DNA from: Isoetes taiwanensis
Taxonomy: Eukaryota; Streptophyta; Lycopodiopsida; Isoetales; Isoetaceae
Assembly (NCBI GenBank): GCA_021234155.1
Contig: JAJEKV010000004.1
Coordinates: forward strand, 29,857,305-29,921,304
Direction of reading: 5' to 3'
Length of the DNA: 64,000 nucleotides
Shown here: in pieces, positions 43,690-56,739 of the stretch
Layout of the letters: every line of letters starts with the position of its first letter
How positions within the stretch are numbered: position 1 is the stretch's first letter
The notes under the pieces: model-generated
Told to the model about the DNA's origin: nothing
What the model saw: the letters and a program-made list of their open reading frames with translations, nothing else
Database searches by the model: none
Made by a program: the position numbers and the translations under genes

Positions 43690-44310
43690 AAAACTACTAG
43701 TGAAGTCATGGACTTAAGTATGCCCAAAAGGTTGCAGCTTTTTCAGATGCTTAGCTTTACAGGAGGGATTGAGTATTATGGAGAGACTCTATGAAAAAAT
43801 GGGATTCTTCTAAGTGACAGATGCCCACTTGGATGCAATACCCTGAACCCTCACTCGCTTATTCTTTTGCTCCAAGATCCCGGGTCTTCTGGGAATGGGT
43901 GTGTCCGCCATTGGTACTAATGTTCTACAATGGCCAGAATAATAGCGGCCACTGATGGAAATATAATCTCGCGATCCCTTTGTTAACATAGGGATGTGGG
44001 CAATATGGAAGCACGATGTGGGATTGCTATAGGTGGAGAACAATTTTCTTTGGACAACATGAAGAATACTTTAACATGGAGGTGGCACTTCATGGCTTTG
44101 CCCATCATCCAAGTTTGGGCGAACTATAACAAAGCTCTAGATAGGATTGGTAGGATCCAAGGATATTATGTATTTTTCAAGTGTCATTGGTTAGCCGAGG
44201 ATGATCCGAAAAAAACATTGGCTTTATCTACCCCATAGGTGGGACACATGTATAATACTTTTACCTATAAATTAATATAACATATTCGCATCTCAAAAAA
44301 AAAAAAAATT
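43690..44310 (+). mobile_element. 5'-truncated LINE fragment with zf-RVT domain (copy B)
   Basis: Counterpart of 11880-12506 with poly(A) at about 44297-44309. TGGGCAATATGGAAGCAC and the ATAGGTGGAGAACAATTTTC segment are kept. Frames are broken. Confidence 0.7.
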
Positions 44311-44409
44311 ATAACCAAAAAAACTTTTTTATTAATAGTGCCGTGGACTGTTACAATAGTATGAAAATCCTCAAGACCAATTACAACAGACCAAGATACT
44401 CATCACATC

Positions 44410-47060
44410 ACTTTTCTAGGCAGCTACTTCCTCGCCGGGCCATCATTCGCAGCTTCCATCCTCTTCTCTCCTCGGGACCTAGGTTCAACCTCCGACCCTT
44501 TTCCTTAGTGCAACGCCCTCGAGACGTGTTTCTTCTAGCTCGCTCTCTCGCTTGTCAAGGTAAAGCGCTGGTGAGTCCGCTGATCACGAGGCCGGGCCTG
44601 CGTCATCAACCGCATTGTTCTGACCGCCTTTCAGACGAATTCTCTGATCCTTTCGCCGTCTACCGACTGGGCCCGAGAATATGGCTTGGCCTATATCATC
44701 TTCGGGCCATCAATGAAGTGGGTACGCTTGAATATCTTCATCAACATGGTTTGCAAAGATTTATTGCAAGTGCAGCCGTCCTCACTTTCTTCAAGCCGCC
44801 CTCTTCCACTTTGAATCTGATCCATGAAAGAAAATCAGAAGCTTATCGACATGGGATGTACCAATCGTTATTTATTCAATAGCCGCCAGCTTGAGAAGTT
44901 GTATACAAGTTTGTATGCCTTCTATGTAGCAAGTTTATTGGGTGACACTGTATATACTTATAGGCACTCCAATTCCTCTCACTTGCACTATTGGAAGATA
45001 CCAAAGAGAGGATAGTCATTGCAATTGCCCGCAAAGGTATCAAAGAACCTGCCCGTGGGCTTGCCACCATGCATAGGATTCCATATTTGGTTCCTTCTTA
45101 TGACTTCCAAGGCCGTCGGAAGCTCTTCATCCGCCCACCTTCCACTCGTGTTCGTATTCAAGCTAACTCCAGAATGAAAAGCTTGTAGTCCGAAAGCCGC
45201 TGGGATAGAACATTTTTGCAACCTTCTTCAACGAGCCCATCACTTTTTATCTCAGATGCTGATCCATATCGTGGTTGTGTGGGTCTAAGGCATGTGTGGC
45301 TTCATGAAGATCATTGCCACTTTGCATCGCTCATTGAAGTCTCTGAGTTTAGCATTGTCAAATGACGACAGCCATCACGCTCTAGGAAGGATTGAATGGA
45401 GTGCCAACACCTGCACTTTCCAGTGCTTGCCTCGAAGAATCAAGAGTTTTGATGGCATGACAAACAAAGTTGCATGCACCTCACAACATTCTTTACACCT
45501 TCCAAAATGTCTCCCCAAGCATGTCCTCGGGGGCGTTTGTTGTCGGTGTTTGGCAGCATTTTTCCCTTTCTGCCTCCTTTCCCATTCAAAAAAACTCAGA
45601 TGATTGAAGGTTGAGATAATCCAATCAATGACATTTAAGCACTCTTTTTCAAGACAGATGTAATTGAAACCAAACCGGTTTGCCCCGATTTCCAGTGCTA
45701 GGTCTTCCGACGCAATGACTTGTAGATGGCATAAATTGCCCGGTTCTTTTGATGAATTTTACAAGCCGACGCTGCTTTCCTCAATGGATGGTGAGAACCA
45801 ATCCTTGAGTAATAGGTTCAGTAATGGCATTGGCAGTTCTAATAGCTGCAACCCCTGAATTCGACTCCAATAATTCACCCGCTTAGCTTGCAATTAGACA
45901 CATTATCCATTACAACTCAAATATTCTCTTCGGTCCAAAACTCTATCACGGCCTTTGTTTTCTGAAAAATCCAATCTCCTCGTCCACTTGGTCAGCTTTT
46001 GGTTTCTAAGGTTTTCAAAAAATACTTCACCCCGGATACACGCATCATGAAGTTTATAACATGGTCCTTGTTTATATTGCTCCAAAATCCATCACCACTA
46101 ATGAGGCCGGGTTGGGCTCAAAGTAATACGACACAAACTTCATCTTCATCCTTCGACCATTTTTTCGCGGTATTTCATCAACCATTTTATTGTTGGCATG
46201 CTTTGTATGAAGGCAATCTAAAAGCCGGTTCTCGCTTTGCAACTTCGAAGGCTTTTTCATTGCTTTGTGCTCCAAAACATGTGGAGACAACCCGCATATA
46301 AAAATGCCTCTACAACCTTCAATTAAGGCCTTCTTCAGTTGCCTGATGTTAAGCAATGATCAACCCTCCGTTGCTTCGTCTGCCTTTTTTCCACTATTTC
46401 AATTGTTCTATCATTCTCTCCCCCCCGGCTTATACCTATTGACCCTAGTCCACCCTCCGATTGGTATCGTCGTCCCAACGGGGGTGGTATAGTTATCTTC
46501 GCCCCGCCCCCCCTATTATCGCTCTTGAGTATTGTAGAATCCGCCTTTTTCTCATATTATTCTTCGCTTTGGCGATCCCATCCAAATGAGATAATCTTTC
46601 AATGGCATCCTTTCGCAAGTCAGCGTGCAAGACAAGTTGCGACACCGACGCCTCGCTCAATGAAGATGTGAGCTCAATTTTTAGCTGCGTAACCATTTAC
46701 CGGCTGAGTATCCACAAAACACACATTCCCACTCATTTTACGCCAAACTCTTTCACGTAATCCCATTCTCGCCCTCTTTTTCCTAATTCGCGAACTCCAA
46801 AGAATTACCACGGATGAGATGCGCCCCGAGGCCCCGCCATCGGCACGCCGAAGTCCTCGCGACCTCTAGAGGTGGATGCATGACCACGCCCGCACCCTCC
46901 AAAGGTAGATGCGCGACCAAGAGCCACCATTGCTCGACCCTCGGGCCGACAATGTCTTTAATCGCCTCCCGATTACACGAACTAAAGGAAGACGATATAT
47001 GCAAAGGAGCAAACTCCACAATGTATATGTTACGTCGACGTCTGGCGGTAATCAAGGGGT
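44410..47060 (-). pseudogene. hAT transposase (copy B, heavily frameshifted)
   Basis: Counterpart of 12580-15262. The dimerisation motif survives (SLVSSNSASERNWSAYKYIQ, 45070-44876), pieces of DUF659 lie at 46356-45903 and the finger region near 46690-46760. No long frame remains. Confidence 0.8.
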
Positions 47061-47354
47061 TGGACGGTACCCTATATGATATTCTATGGAAGCAGTATGA
47101 ACCCAAGGCTGGAAACCACCGGACGGAGTAAACTCACATTCCAAGATTCAACATCAGGCCAAGACAAAAAAAAACGACACTTCCCAAAGGCAAACCGCTT
47201 CCCAAGGAGTATTTTGACTCAACCGGCAAATAACGCTTGAGGTGAATTCTAGGCTAATCACGTTTTTATATATATACTATTAACAAAGTACACAAAATAG
47301 GCCAAACAGCGGGCGCAAAAACATTTTTTTGCTTTAGTAAATTGGGAAAAACGG

Positions 47355-47590
47355 GCGGAATTTTTCGCAGACGCGAAACAAGAGTTTTCCGTGACGCTGG
47401 TCAAGATTTCGCCGCACGCCGAACCTTCGAACGCTGCACGCCGGTTTAAATTATTTTCGCTGTGACGCTGAAAATGAACTAAACGCTGCGACGCCAAAAT
47501 GGTTTTCGCGATACGCTGCTTCGAAGGTTCGCAGACGCCGAAAAATTTCGCGATATCTAGAAATAGTAGTTTTCGCAGACCAAAATCTTC
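47355..47590. repeat. hAT right subterminal motif array (copy B)
   Basis: Words such as TTCGCAGACGCGAAAC, GTGACGCTGAAAATG, TTCGCAGACGCCGAAAAA aligned with 15590-15830. Confidence 0.65.
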
Positions 47591-47639
47591 CCATGCCGGA
47601 ATTGTTTTGCCATATTTTTTGGCGCTTTATAAAGCAAAT

Positions 47640-48589
47640 TTGTGTCAGATCATACAATTCATAATGCGATTCGCGTGATAAAACGCACAACATATTGAAC
47701 CTATCCCCGGTTGGTAAGAGTACTTGACGGCCATCACCTAGTTGTTGAATGAGCATAGTCATAACCCGCCGTTGTGGCTTTTCTAAGTGTATTCCATCCG
47801 CATGCATGTTACAAACATCACCATATAAGGCAGGATTATGGTCGCCGAGAGGTTGCCTCCTCGCTCGGCTGATGATGTCGGTCGCCCCAAAGAATTCCCA
47901 CGACGCTCTGGGCTTGGAGGTCGCGGGTCAGCGGGTTTTAAGATGTCCGGTCGCTCTCCTTCCTTCGCCGCTCAGATACCGTCTTAGAACATACATTCCT
48001 AGCTTAAATTCAAGCTCTAAGCTAACCCCGCTATCCATCGATTACTCTAATTATGCATCTATCTAGGTCAACATGGGTCCACTCACACACAAGCAGCAGA
48101 GGCCATTCCAAAAAAATTTTGATTGGCCCCCGGCGCACTGCGAGGGGTCACCTCTTTTGGCTCCAATTTTCAATTTATAAAGAGTTTCTAGTGTTTCTTT
48201 GTAACATACAAATCTAGCTCAAATCTAAGGATTAAGCGTGCCCCGCACTATCGTGATTACACTAATTATGCATCTATTTGATCAACATGGTCCACCACTC
48301 ACACAAAGGCGCTGAGAGGCCATTCCAAAATTTCGATTGGCCCCGGGTGCACTGTGAGGGGTCAGCATCCTTTGGCCGTAATTTTTCGTGGTTTGCTACT
48401 ATTCTTCCTAACTTAACATTATCTTACCTTTATCGCTCTAAGGATTGAAAAAAAAAAATTCCCAATTTTCGAGGTTCATGCTTAGGATTTCAACCCAAGA
48501 CCAAGATCTAGACTGGTTAGTACTACTAGATTTCAACTCCAAGATCAAGATCTAGATCGCCGCTGCTCGATCCCGTCCGCCAAGATCAT
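47640..48589 (-). other. Retrotransposon leader with internal repeats (copy B)
   Basis: Counterpart of 15878-16831 with the same two pairs of repeats (TCAACATGGGTCCAC near 48069 and TCAACATGGTCCACCACTC near 48282). No gene seen. Confidence 0.6.
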
Positions 48590-48600
48590 GCTCGATACCA
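48590..48600 (-). promoter_or_regulatory. tRNA-iMet primer binding site (copy B)
   Basis: The plus strand reads GCTCGATACCA, the copy A primer site with one base missing (T of CTG), next to the LTR at 48602. The missing base sits in a CTG context, like many other copy differences. Confidence 0.75.
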
Positions 48601-48601
48601 C

Positions 48602-50128
48602 TGCGGACGCCCCCCTACTTCCTCTACGATGCTCTCGTCAGACGGCGAGTCCATTCCCCCTGAGCCAAAACCGGCAGGGCCATCCACCACACCAATCCCA
48701 AAGGACCGAGCCGCTAGAAGGGAAGAGTGGGTCATTTGCCTCGCCTTCCTTCGGCTCCACCTAGTCAAGGAAGCACGAATAAACATGAGCACATGACATC
48801 AATATATCAATAAAGTCACCCCAAGGGTGAATACATCATAATCATCACATGAACAATACATCAACATAAGTACTAGCAACGAAAGGGGTCCTACCTGTGG
48901 CTCAATCGGGGGATCGACCGATGGTTTGGGTCTCTAGAAGTCAATGCAAAATCCAATTCATGGCAAATGGATTAGGCTGGCATAAGAACATGGCTGTTGG
49001 GTAGTCCACTCCATCCGCCTCCCCGCACACACTTTGCGTAATAGGTTGAAAAGTATTGGGACTCCGACCGTGAGGCCCATCGGGTGCATAGCCAAGGGGG
49101 CTACTGGGTTGCATCTCCCCAGTCCCGACGCAGAAGGCAGGAGAAGAGTCACCTCCCTCCGCAGGCATGCATGCCCATCACAAAGCTAGAGGGCCACGCC
49201 TGCATTCGACTTGAAACCCCATTGAAGGTGACACATCACCCAAGAGGTGTCGAGCTCATGCCTTGCCCACACGCTAGAACAAACCATTCCAGCCCACCAA
49301 GATCCCCAAGAGGCTTTACACACCGTGAGAGATAAATTTGTGATGGGACAAGTCCTCCTTGTTCACCGGCCTCAGCCCCTCCACCTACAACCGTGCTGGC
49401 TCAGGCACGAGTGCCGTTAATTGGGAATTAATGAGGCTATTCAGATCATCCGCTACATAGGCTTTCGTGGTCTCTACCCCTTCCCAATACATAGAGAACA
49501 TAGAGTGAAATCGCCATCATCATCAAAGAACTGAAATGTAGAATAACATCTAATCTATCTACTTAAACATCCATAGTTAGGGTTCTTTTTTTAGAGCTTG
49601 TGATCTCTGATCTATAAAGCCTCTAAGGCTGAACTAACATGTTAAACTAGCTCATTGCTGGATTGTGTTGGCATTGCACAAATGTACGACCATTTACCTG
49701 ATCCCCGACTCGCCCACCTCCTCGAATGCATCCATGCATGCCTTCGCTCAGGCTGCAAAGACGGGTTGCCCCCGGAAGATCTCATAGCAAATGCGCTTTT
49801 CATGCCTGGCAATGTGAACTAGGGTCTTGGCTTGGCCGGGATGGCTCAAATGGAAATCCTAATCGCTAAAAAGAAGAAAAAGGTTTAGGGTTCCCTTTAG
49901 TTCCTTATATGAACTTTTAGGGTTGGGTTAGAAAGGATCCAATGGGTTATTGCCACTTGGCAAGGGTTTTTAGTTGTATATGTTTATTAAACATGCAATA
50001 ATATCCGAGGTTGCCCCCTAGGTGCAACCCCTTTATGGCTCTTGGCAAGTTTGTCATGATGATACGTAATGCAGTGATGTGGCAAATAATATAATGCGCT
50101 CGGATCGTATATTATGCCGAACGCCACA
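48602..50128 (-). repeat. 5' LTR of minus-strand LTR retrotransposon (copy B)
   Basis: About 1527 bases, the same length as the copy A LTR, starting TGCGGACGCC after the primer site and ending near AACGCCACA. Its TATA region reads CCTTATATGAAC, two bases shorter than in copy A. The LINE begins immediately after it, as in copy A. Confidence 0.85.
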
Positions 50129-50979
50129 CCATGGCAGGAAGTTATTGTTGCCGGGTAGTATCTTTGACCGGTTATTTGTAATGGGTTGGCACAATGGCCG
50201 CCTTCCAAACCATCAGACTTGTAGACAGAGAACCAAGAGGGCGGCTCCAAAGGTGGTGGATTATCCGGCCGCTGAGGAACATGACTCGCACTGCTACCCA
50301 TTTCTCCATTGGAACGGACATTCGACGAGGAAGTGGACTCGCACCACCAGCCCCTTCGTATCTCCATTGGCAAGCTCTCCTTGCGGCCTACACGCCTCAA
50401 CACCCTGTGTGCCCCACCAAGGCTCGACTACGGCCGCGGTGGACCTATGCTCACCGCTTGAGCATGATCCGGCAGGACTACTGAATCCCCACACTTCAAC
50501 AAAGCAACTGCTCAGCTATACTCACTTGCTTCCGACAAAAATGAGAGATGCTTTGAAGAGGCCGCCACGAGAACTCCGAAGCGCCGCCACCTTCCCCAGA
50601 ATGATGGTTCGATGATGAGTGTCGGAGCTCAAACACCTAACTCCGCCAAAGTCACCGATCCCACCTCCTGCCACACAGCCATCACCAATACCGCTTCTTC
50701 CTCAAGAACAAGAAAGCTAGATACCTCGCAGAGCATCAAGAATGATGTTTGGTCTCCGGATCGACACCCAAAGACATTCTCGAGAAGGATCTTGAGCAGA
50801 CTGCACGTGTACCACGTGGAACATCACCACGGAGCAATGGGTACAAGATTTGCAACATCTTCACGACCGCTTTCGGGCCGGACACTAGTCCCCCCACAGA
50901 TAGGCATGGCTTTGGTCATCACAGAGGGGGATGTCATCATGGGGCTACAATGTCTGGCTAATGGGAAGGCAGCAGATTA

Positions 50980-51950
50980 GATAGCATGCAAATGGAACTC
51001 CAAAATGGGCTGGGCCTCCACCGTGCCCTCGCCCTCACCGACATTATTCAATAAAAAGCATTGCAAGAAGGCTTTACCTCCGCAGCGGGACCACTAGTAG
51101 AGTTGTGCCCATATACAAGGCGGGGGACCCTCAATGCCCAACCAACTATCGTACTATCATGGTCAGTTTCTCTTTGTAAAATCAAGTGGTCGGCATCCTT
51201 GAGCAGCGGCCGATAATATGGGCAGAGGAGGCAGATGTGCGAGCTCTCACACAAGCAGGTTTTCGGCCCATGCATTCCATCATTGATCATATCTTCACTC
51301 TATTGATTGAGGATAGCAGAATCACCGACAAAACCTCGGTAGACTATTGTTTTGTGGATTTCGCAAAAGCTTTTGACACATTGCCCCGACAAGATATGGG
51401 GCAGATTAAGCAGCCGGGGACCCCCTTGACTTGCGTAATGTAGTATATAGGCTATACGAGGCATGCTTTCGAGTTCCAAAATTGTAATCAGTAGTATTAG
51501 AGTGCGCCGTGGTTGTCCCTCTCCCCACACTCTTTGGCCTATACATTGATCAGCTTGAAGATTGGTTCTCTCGAAAGCATGGAGGGGCGTGACGCCCATC
51601 TCATGCATCGCATAATCCGCAACTCATATATGCCGACGATGTCAACCTCTTGACCTACACCCGCAGGGACATGCAACGCCACCTGATGCTCTCGACACTT
51701 TTTTGCCGATGCAATCGCATGCGCGAAGTTAACTTGGCCAAAACTAGGGTGCTCAGTTTCATCATCCCGTCCACCAAGGCTTCCCTCATTCACTTACCGG
51801 GGATAAGATGTAGAGGTGGCTCCGACCTACAAGTACTTGGAGATTTAGTTCTTGACCCGCTGGATGCCGCCATCGTTGCGGGTCACCGCTGGCCGAAAGC
51901 ACTATATGCCATGCGGAATAACCCACAAGGCGTAGTTGTATGCCCGGGCC
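50980..51950 (+). pseudogene. LINE reverse transcriptase domain (copy B, frameshifted)
   Basis: The 51186-51443 frame keeps ALTQAGFRPMHSIIDHIF and CFVDFAKAFDTLPR. The YADD region (ATATGCCGACGATGTC near 51626) is present but in another frame. At least five frame changes against copy A. Confidence 0.85.
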
Positions 51951-52977
51951 GCCAATCATACTTGTTCGGGCTTGGTCGAAATGGTCCTCTTGTATGGGGC
52001 GTAATGTGGGGGCTCGGTGATATCCCTCAACACTGAATGACCTCAGCAAGGTGCAAAAAGCCTTCTTGGCACGAGCCCTTGGAGTAAAGTCCATAGTTCC
52101 ATACCAAATCCTACTCCAGGAGACATGTTTCTACTCCTTCAACGGGCCGCATTGGAACGCCATATCATTTACTTCCGTAAGGTGGTCACTAAGGGTGATA
52201 CACGCTTGTCTAACCTTTTGCTTTTGACCATGGCGATGGATCCCCAATGCCTCAAAGCCTCACGCTGAAGGACAAGCAAGTCATGGTTCTCACACCCGCG
52301 GTGTACAGCAAAACGATCTCTGCACATGTAAGGACAAAGAAAGATCACAAGGCACTCAAGCTGTACCTAGATGCTACTTTTTCCTTCGTAAGTTTTGGGA
52401 TGCATGCTCTCGACGACGCTAAACTCGGCACACTATCGCCAGCAAGTCAATCCTAGGGCTCATGAGGCCCACATCAGTATTTGTACACCCATTTGCCCAT
52501 GAAGAAGCCGCGGCACTTATAGCTTCCATTCAGACGGGTGCACAACGCCTCCCGCATTGAGACCCGGGGCGCTGGGCTCGAAGCACGGGAGGAAAGGTTT
52601 TGCTAGTGTTGCCACCCGTAATGCATTGAGGATGAATGCCATGCCCTCCGACTGATCGGCTCCAAAATTTGCTTGCCCATATCCGAGCGGTATGTTTGAT
52701 TACTAGTGCCTGGCCAACCGCTGCATGAGTTATTGAATACGGCCGGGGGTTTGTTTGGGGTCATACCTCCGGAGGTTATGGATGCACGGACTCCGCCAAG
52801 TCCTCCCGACAAGATTGAACTTCCTATACAATTGTACAACGCGTACAAAGATAATTTATTACTACTAAGGTTTTTCCTCAAAACCCTTCATGGCGGGGTT
52901 TTTTCCCTCGACAGAATTCTTTTGCTCTCTTTTTATTGATCCCATAGAATAATCGGTCTCCGTGGACGATAAAACAT

Positions 52978-53000
52978 CTATTCTATTCTATTCTATTCTA
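52978..53000 (+). repeat. (TATTC)n LINE tail (copy B)
   Basis: Same tail as 21227-21249, unchanged in unit number. Confidence 0.8.
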
Positions 53001-53249
53001 AAACTAACAAGTATCAATATCATCATCAACCATGCATGTCTTATAGCAAATGCATGTCGAGGATGCAACTAATGCCATGGTGCCATACACATGCTATCAA
53101 TAATGCATGTTGAGATGCAAATGGCACCATGGCATGCGTACATTGATAGATACAATGGCACCATTTGCATCCCTGACACCATTTGCATGATATCGATAAT
53201 GCATGTTGAGTATGCAATGGGTATGGCGCCATTTGCATGGCTTTATGCA

Positions 53250-56200
53250 GCATATTTTGATAGTAGACTAGCATCATGGTCTTTTTGTTCTACAAGAAAT
53301 TTATCGGGCGGCCTTGCATTTCTCTTCCCGGACTTACTTCAAAGGAGGGCAGATTTGTATATCTTTGAATGGCAATTTAAAGATGTTTTTTGAAATTCAA
53401 GACTTAATAATGAAGAATTTGTGTTAAAAACATTATGAATTTGAGGATTAGCAAACTTGAATCCATGTTGTCATACTCATGATTTGTGCCCATATGATAG
53501 ACGAGGATTGAGGACATGGGTTTTGTTCCGAGCATAGTATCCTGCCCGTGAAATATCGGATGGGGTTATGCTTTAAACCACGAGCATCTACGTAGTATAT
53601 CCGCCTCATTATCTTATCTTATCATCGTGTTAAAACCATGGTTGGGGTCATGTTTAAACCACATATACCCCTCATTATTGTGTTAAAAAACCATGGTTAC
53701 ATACAAGACTTGTTATGGACTTACGGAAATTTCGAGATTTAAGCCGGGTTTAAACATGATCGCAGAATTATATTTACCGCTTAGTTCTAGACACCTACAT
53801 AGCAAAATTACCACAAACAAAAATCATCCATCTCAAACTCTATTGTGGGCCAATATCCTTGGATTTTAGCACTCTGACATGGAGCATGAGGTTAACACCT
53901 GTGTCATGTAGCTTACATAGGATGCATACAATACTTTACGTGACTTGGTGTACCTTTTACATTTGCTAAGGGTCCTTGTTAATAGGGATGTAGTCACATT
54001 TTAGGAGTCACAAATAATGGTATACAGAGAATATTTGTAAGGATACCCACATGATTACTCACTATCCAAATTTAACCTAGCATTTTAGCCCCCTCAAATT
54101 TTGCCATTCCATTCCCTAAGTAACATTTCAATAATTGAGAAAACCATAGGTGAATTGAATATGGATCGCAAAAAAAAGCAACTTTGATTCATCACCCAAC
54201 AAAATGCAAACTTGATTCATCTTTTCCAAAGGGCACGATACACCCAAATTGCCGAGAGCTCATCCATTCAAAGATTTGTTGGGTTAAGTAGTAGTATAAA
54301 AAGCCATATTATGAAAATCTTCGAAAATCTTAATCCGTATCTAAGGATTCTCGGATCTAATGTGATATTTTTTCCAAGAAAAAATTAGAATGGAGGATCT
54401 TCAAGATGCCTTTGACAGCTCCAACAACAATGCATCCCCTCTTATGCATCCGCAAATAGTGGACTCGTGGAAATCGGGTATAGGTAAAGGGTTTTAGGAT
54501 GCTCTCCATCGAAAACTATGGAGTTGTGGAGCATCTAAGAAAAAAAAAATGCTTGGTTAAACCTATATGAATGCCTAAGAAGCCTATGCAACACGCGACT
54601 TCAACGATGCAACCTAGAAAAACCAAAGTACAAGATGATTTACGCTTTTCTTTGGATGCAAGATTTTTGCAAGCTATGGTGGTGAGAGATCCCTAGGTTT
54701 TTTCTTCGTGCATTCAGCTATTTTGTTGAACCGTGTGCCATTACATTTCACAATCTAACGAAAAGCATGTCACAAAACGATATCACAACACGGTGGAGGC
54801 TGCCCACACATTCACTCAAAAGATTTACTCGAGCCGAAGGGCAGAAAGTTAAGGAATAACACCAACGTATGTGCCACGGATATGTTCTAATCCGAAAACA
54901 ACGAGAGATTTGTTTTCCTTCGGGCTTGAAATGATTTTAAGGCTTAGAAGGAGGGGAGTTGGGGAAAGAAATGGTAAAAAGAGAGGGCGAAAGGGGGATA
55001 TGAAGAGGCCTACCTATTCTTCCGCTTAGCTACTTGTCTCGCTCTTTTCGCCCTGGTGTGCATATGAAGAATCACATTTTCCTTTCTCTGCGGCACATTT
55101 TCTTGTTGATTGTCAAGAACGATGTGAATTGAAGTTTAATACATGCAAGCTTGAAATCTGAAAATGGGTTTGTGCTTCCACAATCACAAAAAGGCGGTGC
55201 AAAATGCCCATCTATCCAACAATGAAGAAAGCGTATGGCAATCCTTTTTTATATAAGTGGAAGCGGTGTTAGGACATCTTGCTTAAGGAAACGTATGATG
55301 AATATTTGGATTGATGGCTTAAGGAGGATCGGGATGGAAGATCGCATCGTAATTGATATTGCAAAGTGCCCAAATATCCGACGGTGGAGCATGCCCGCTG
55401 GATTTATTGATGGCTGAGATGAATGCCTCGACGCCGAAAGTATAGCGATTATATATGTTTAGAAAACTAACAAACATCAACATCGCATCAACCATGGAAG
55501 TCCGCTATAACAAATGCATGCCGAGGATGCAAAATGGCTTTAAAAGTATATCATAATCGAGGACATCCCTCGATATGCATTTGGTATAGCGGACTGCACC
55601 TTCTTTGTTCGAAAACTATCAAGCATTAACCGCAGCCAAAAATCATATAAAGGTTGGGTAAATGCATATTGAAGGACCAAATGGCACCATGGCCCATTTT
55701 ATACCCTCAATATGCATTTCTCGCAACATCTTGATCCTCGAAAAACAACAAGTAAACACCATGCAATACATTATTACATGCTTTTTACTTCATTAATCTA
55801 CCACAAAAATGTCTAACATGCATCAAGCAAATATATATTTGAATAATCGTGCTATTTGCCTAGGAAAACTCGTAAATCAAGTAAAAGAAGAAGACATACC
55901 TTTGTTGCGCTTCTTTGGTGCCTTTGATGAAAACAAAGGCACCTGGCGCTAGACGATTAAGCAACAAAATGCTAAACTCAATGAATGAGATAGTATCCAA
56001 GAGGTGGTCCAATAGGAGAAGCTAGGAGGAACCGGCAAGCACCAAGTAATGAAGCTAGGGCGCATTGGGATCAAGTCGGAGGGGTTGCAATTGAGTAGGC
56101 GATGCATCATGGAGGCCGCAATGGCGAGCCTATAGAAGCCATGGCGATTTGGTAGACCTTTTTACAAAGTCGTCGAATTTAAAATGGTGGCCCAAATTTG

Positions 56201-56730
56201 AAACCCTTTAAAATTTAAAAATCTTCACCCAAATTCAAGAACCCGCCCAAATTCAAAACTTGAAACCCCAAATTTAAAAGTACAGTATAAAAGACAAAGA
56301 CAGCGTTGGTCCTCGTATCAGACAATTCCAACTTCTATTTTGATATTGTTTGCCGTTCGGCATATCATTTCCTTAGGCCATATAGATCCTTTTATAGGCA
56401 GATGCATGCTCTTCGGGCGGTTCCTTACCGTCGACACTTCTAGGTGGCTTCTTGTAATCATTTATTTGAAGGTGCATTAGTCGCTTGTATAGGCTTTTTG
56501 GGCGCTTCTTTATGAGGTGCTACAAAAATCTTTAAAAAAAAAAAACTAGATACTCCACTTTCAAATAGCTTTTTCCACCAAAATGTCACCAACATACTCA
56601 AGTAGGTCCTCTAAAAATGTATTTTTTACTGTGTTAATTTGTTGTTGGATGTATTGTCTTCTTTCTATATTTAAGTAGATATCATTTGTAGTATCTATGT
56701 TCATTTACCCCCATCACATGTATGATCAAG
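53250..56730. other. Low-coding region between LINE and palindrome cluster (copy B)
   Basis: Counterpart of 21500-24930. The 107-codon minus frame of copy A is lost here. No further gene recognised. Confidence 0.35.
54390..54497 (+). CDS. Small exon-like ORF (copy B)
   Basis: Counterpart of 22622-22729 and the better reading. 35 codons starting MEDLQDAFDSSNNN, with a possible splice donor GTAAAG at 54484. A following coding-like stretch near 54740-54860 ends in THSLKRFTRAEGQKVKE and a TAA. Function unknown. Confidence 0.4.
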   Translation: MEDLQDAFDSSNNNASPLMHPQIVDSWKSGIGKGF

Positions 56731-56739
56731 CCCCCGCTG

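Larger units (their letters stand above)
37004..47634 (-). mobile_element. Cargo-carrying hAT-type DNA transposon (copy B)
   Basis: Counterpart of 5033-15870, about 10.6 kb. The left end reads CGACGATAAAGTAAAAAATA and the right end GGCGCTTTATAAAG, again followed by CAAATTTG. The same cargo follows in the same order. All larger frames are broken. Confidence 0.6.
30004..50128 (-). mobile_element. LTR retrotransposon (Gypsy/chromovirus-like), copy B, with nested hAT
   Basis: In minus-strand order: 5' LTR (50128-48602), iMet tRNA primer site (48600-48590), leader (48589-47635), hAT insertion (47634-37004), coiled-coil gag-position region (36990-35560), AT-rich segment with a foldback element, integrase tail plus chromodomain-like motif (33000-32557), polypurine tract (31532-31518), 3' LTR (31517-30004). 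Removing the hAT leaves about 9.5 kb, a normal size for Gypsy elements with 1.5 kb LTRs. No protease, reverse transcriptase or RNase H was found, so it is internally deleted or non-autonomous. The 5 bases outside the two LTRs (GCTTA and CCATG) do not match, so no target-site duplication supports a simple insertion. Confidence 0.7.
50129..53000 (+). mobile_element. 5'-truncated LINE (copy B)
   Basis: Counterpart of 18372-21249 with the same LTR abutment and the same (TATTC)n end at 52978-53000. Stretches such as 50880-50970 and 51190-51300 are identical to copy A, others are scrambled. Confidence 0.85.
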
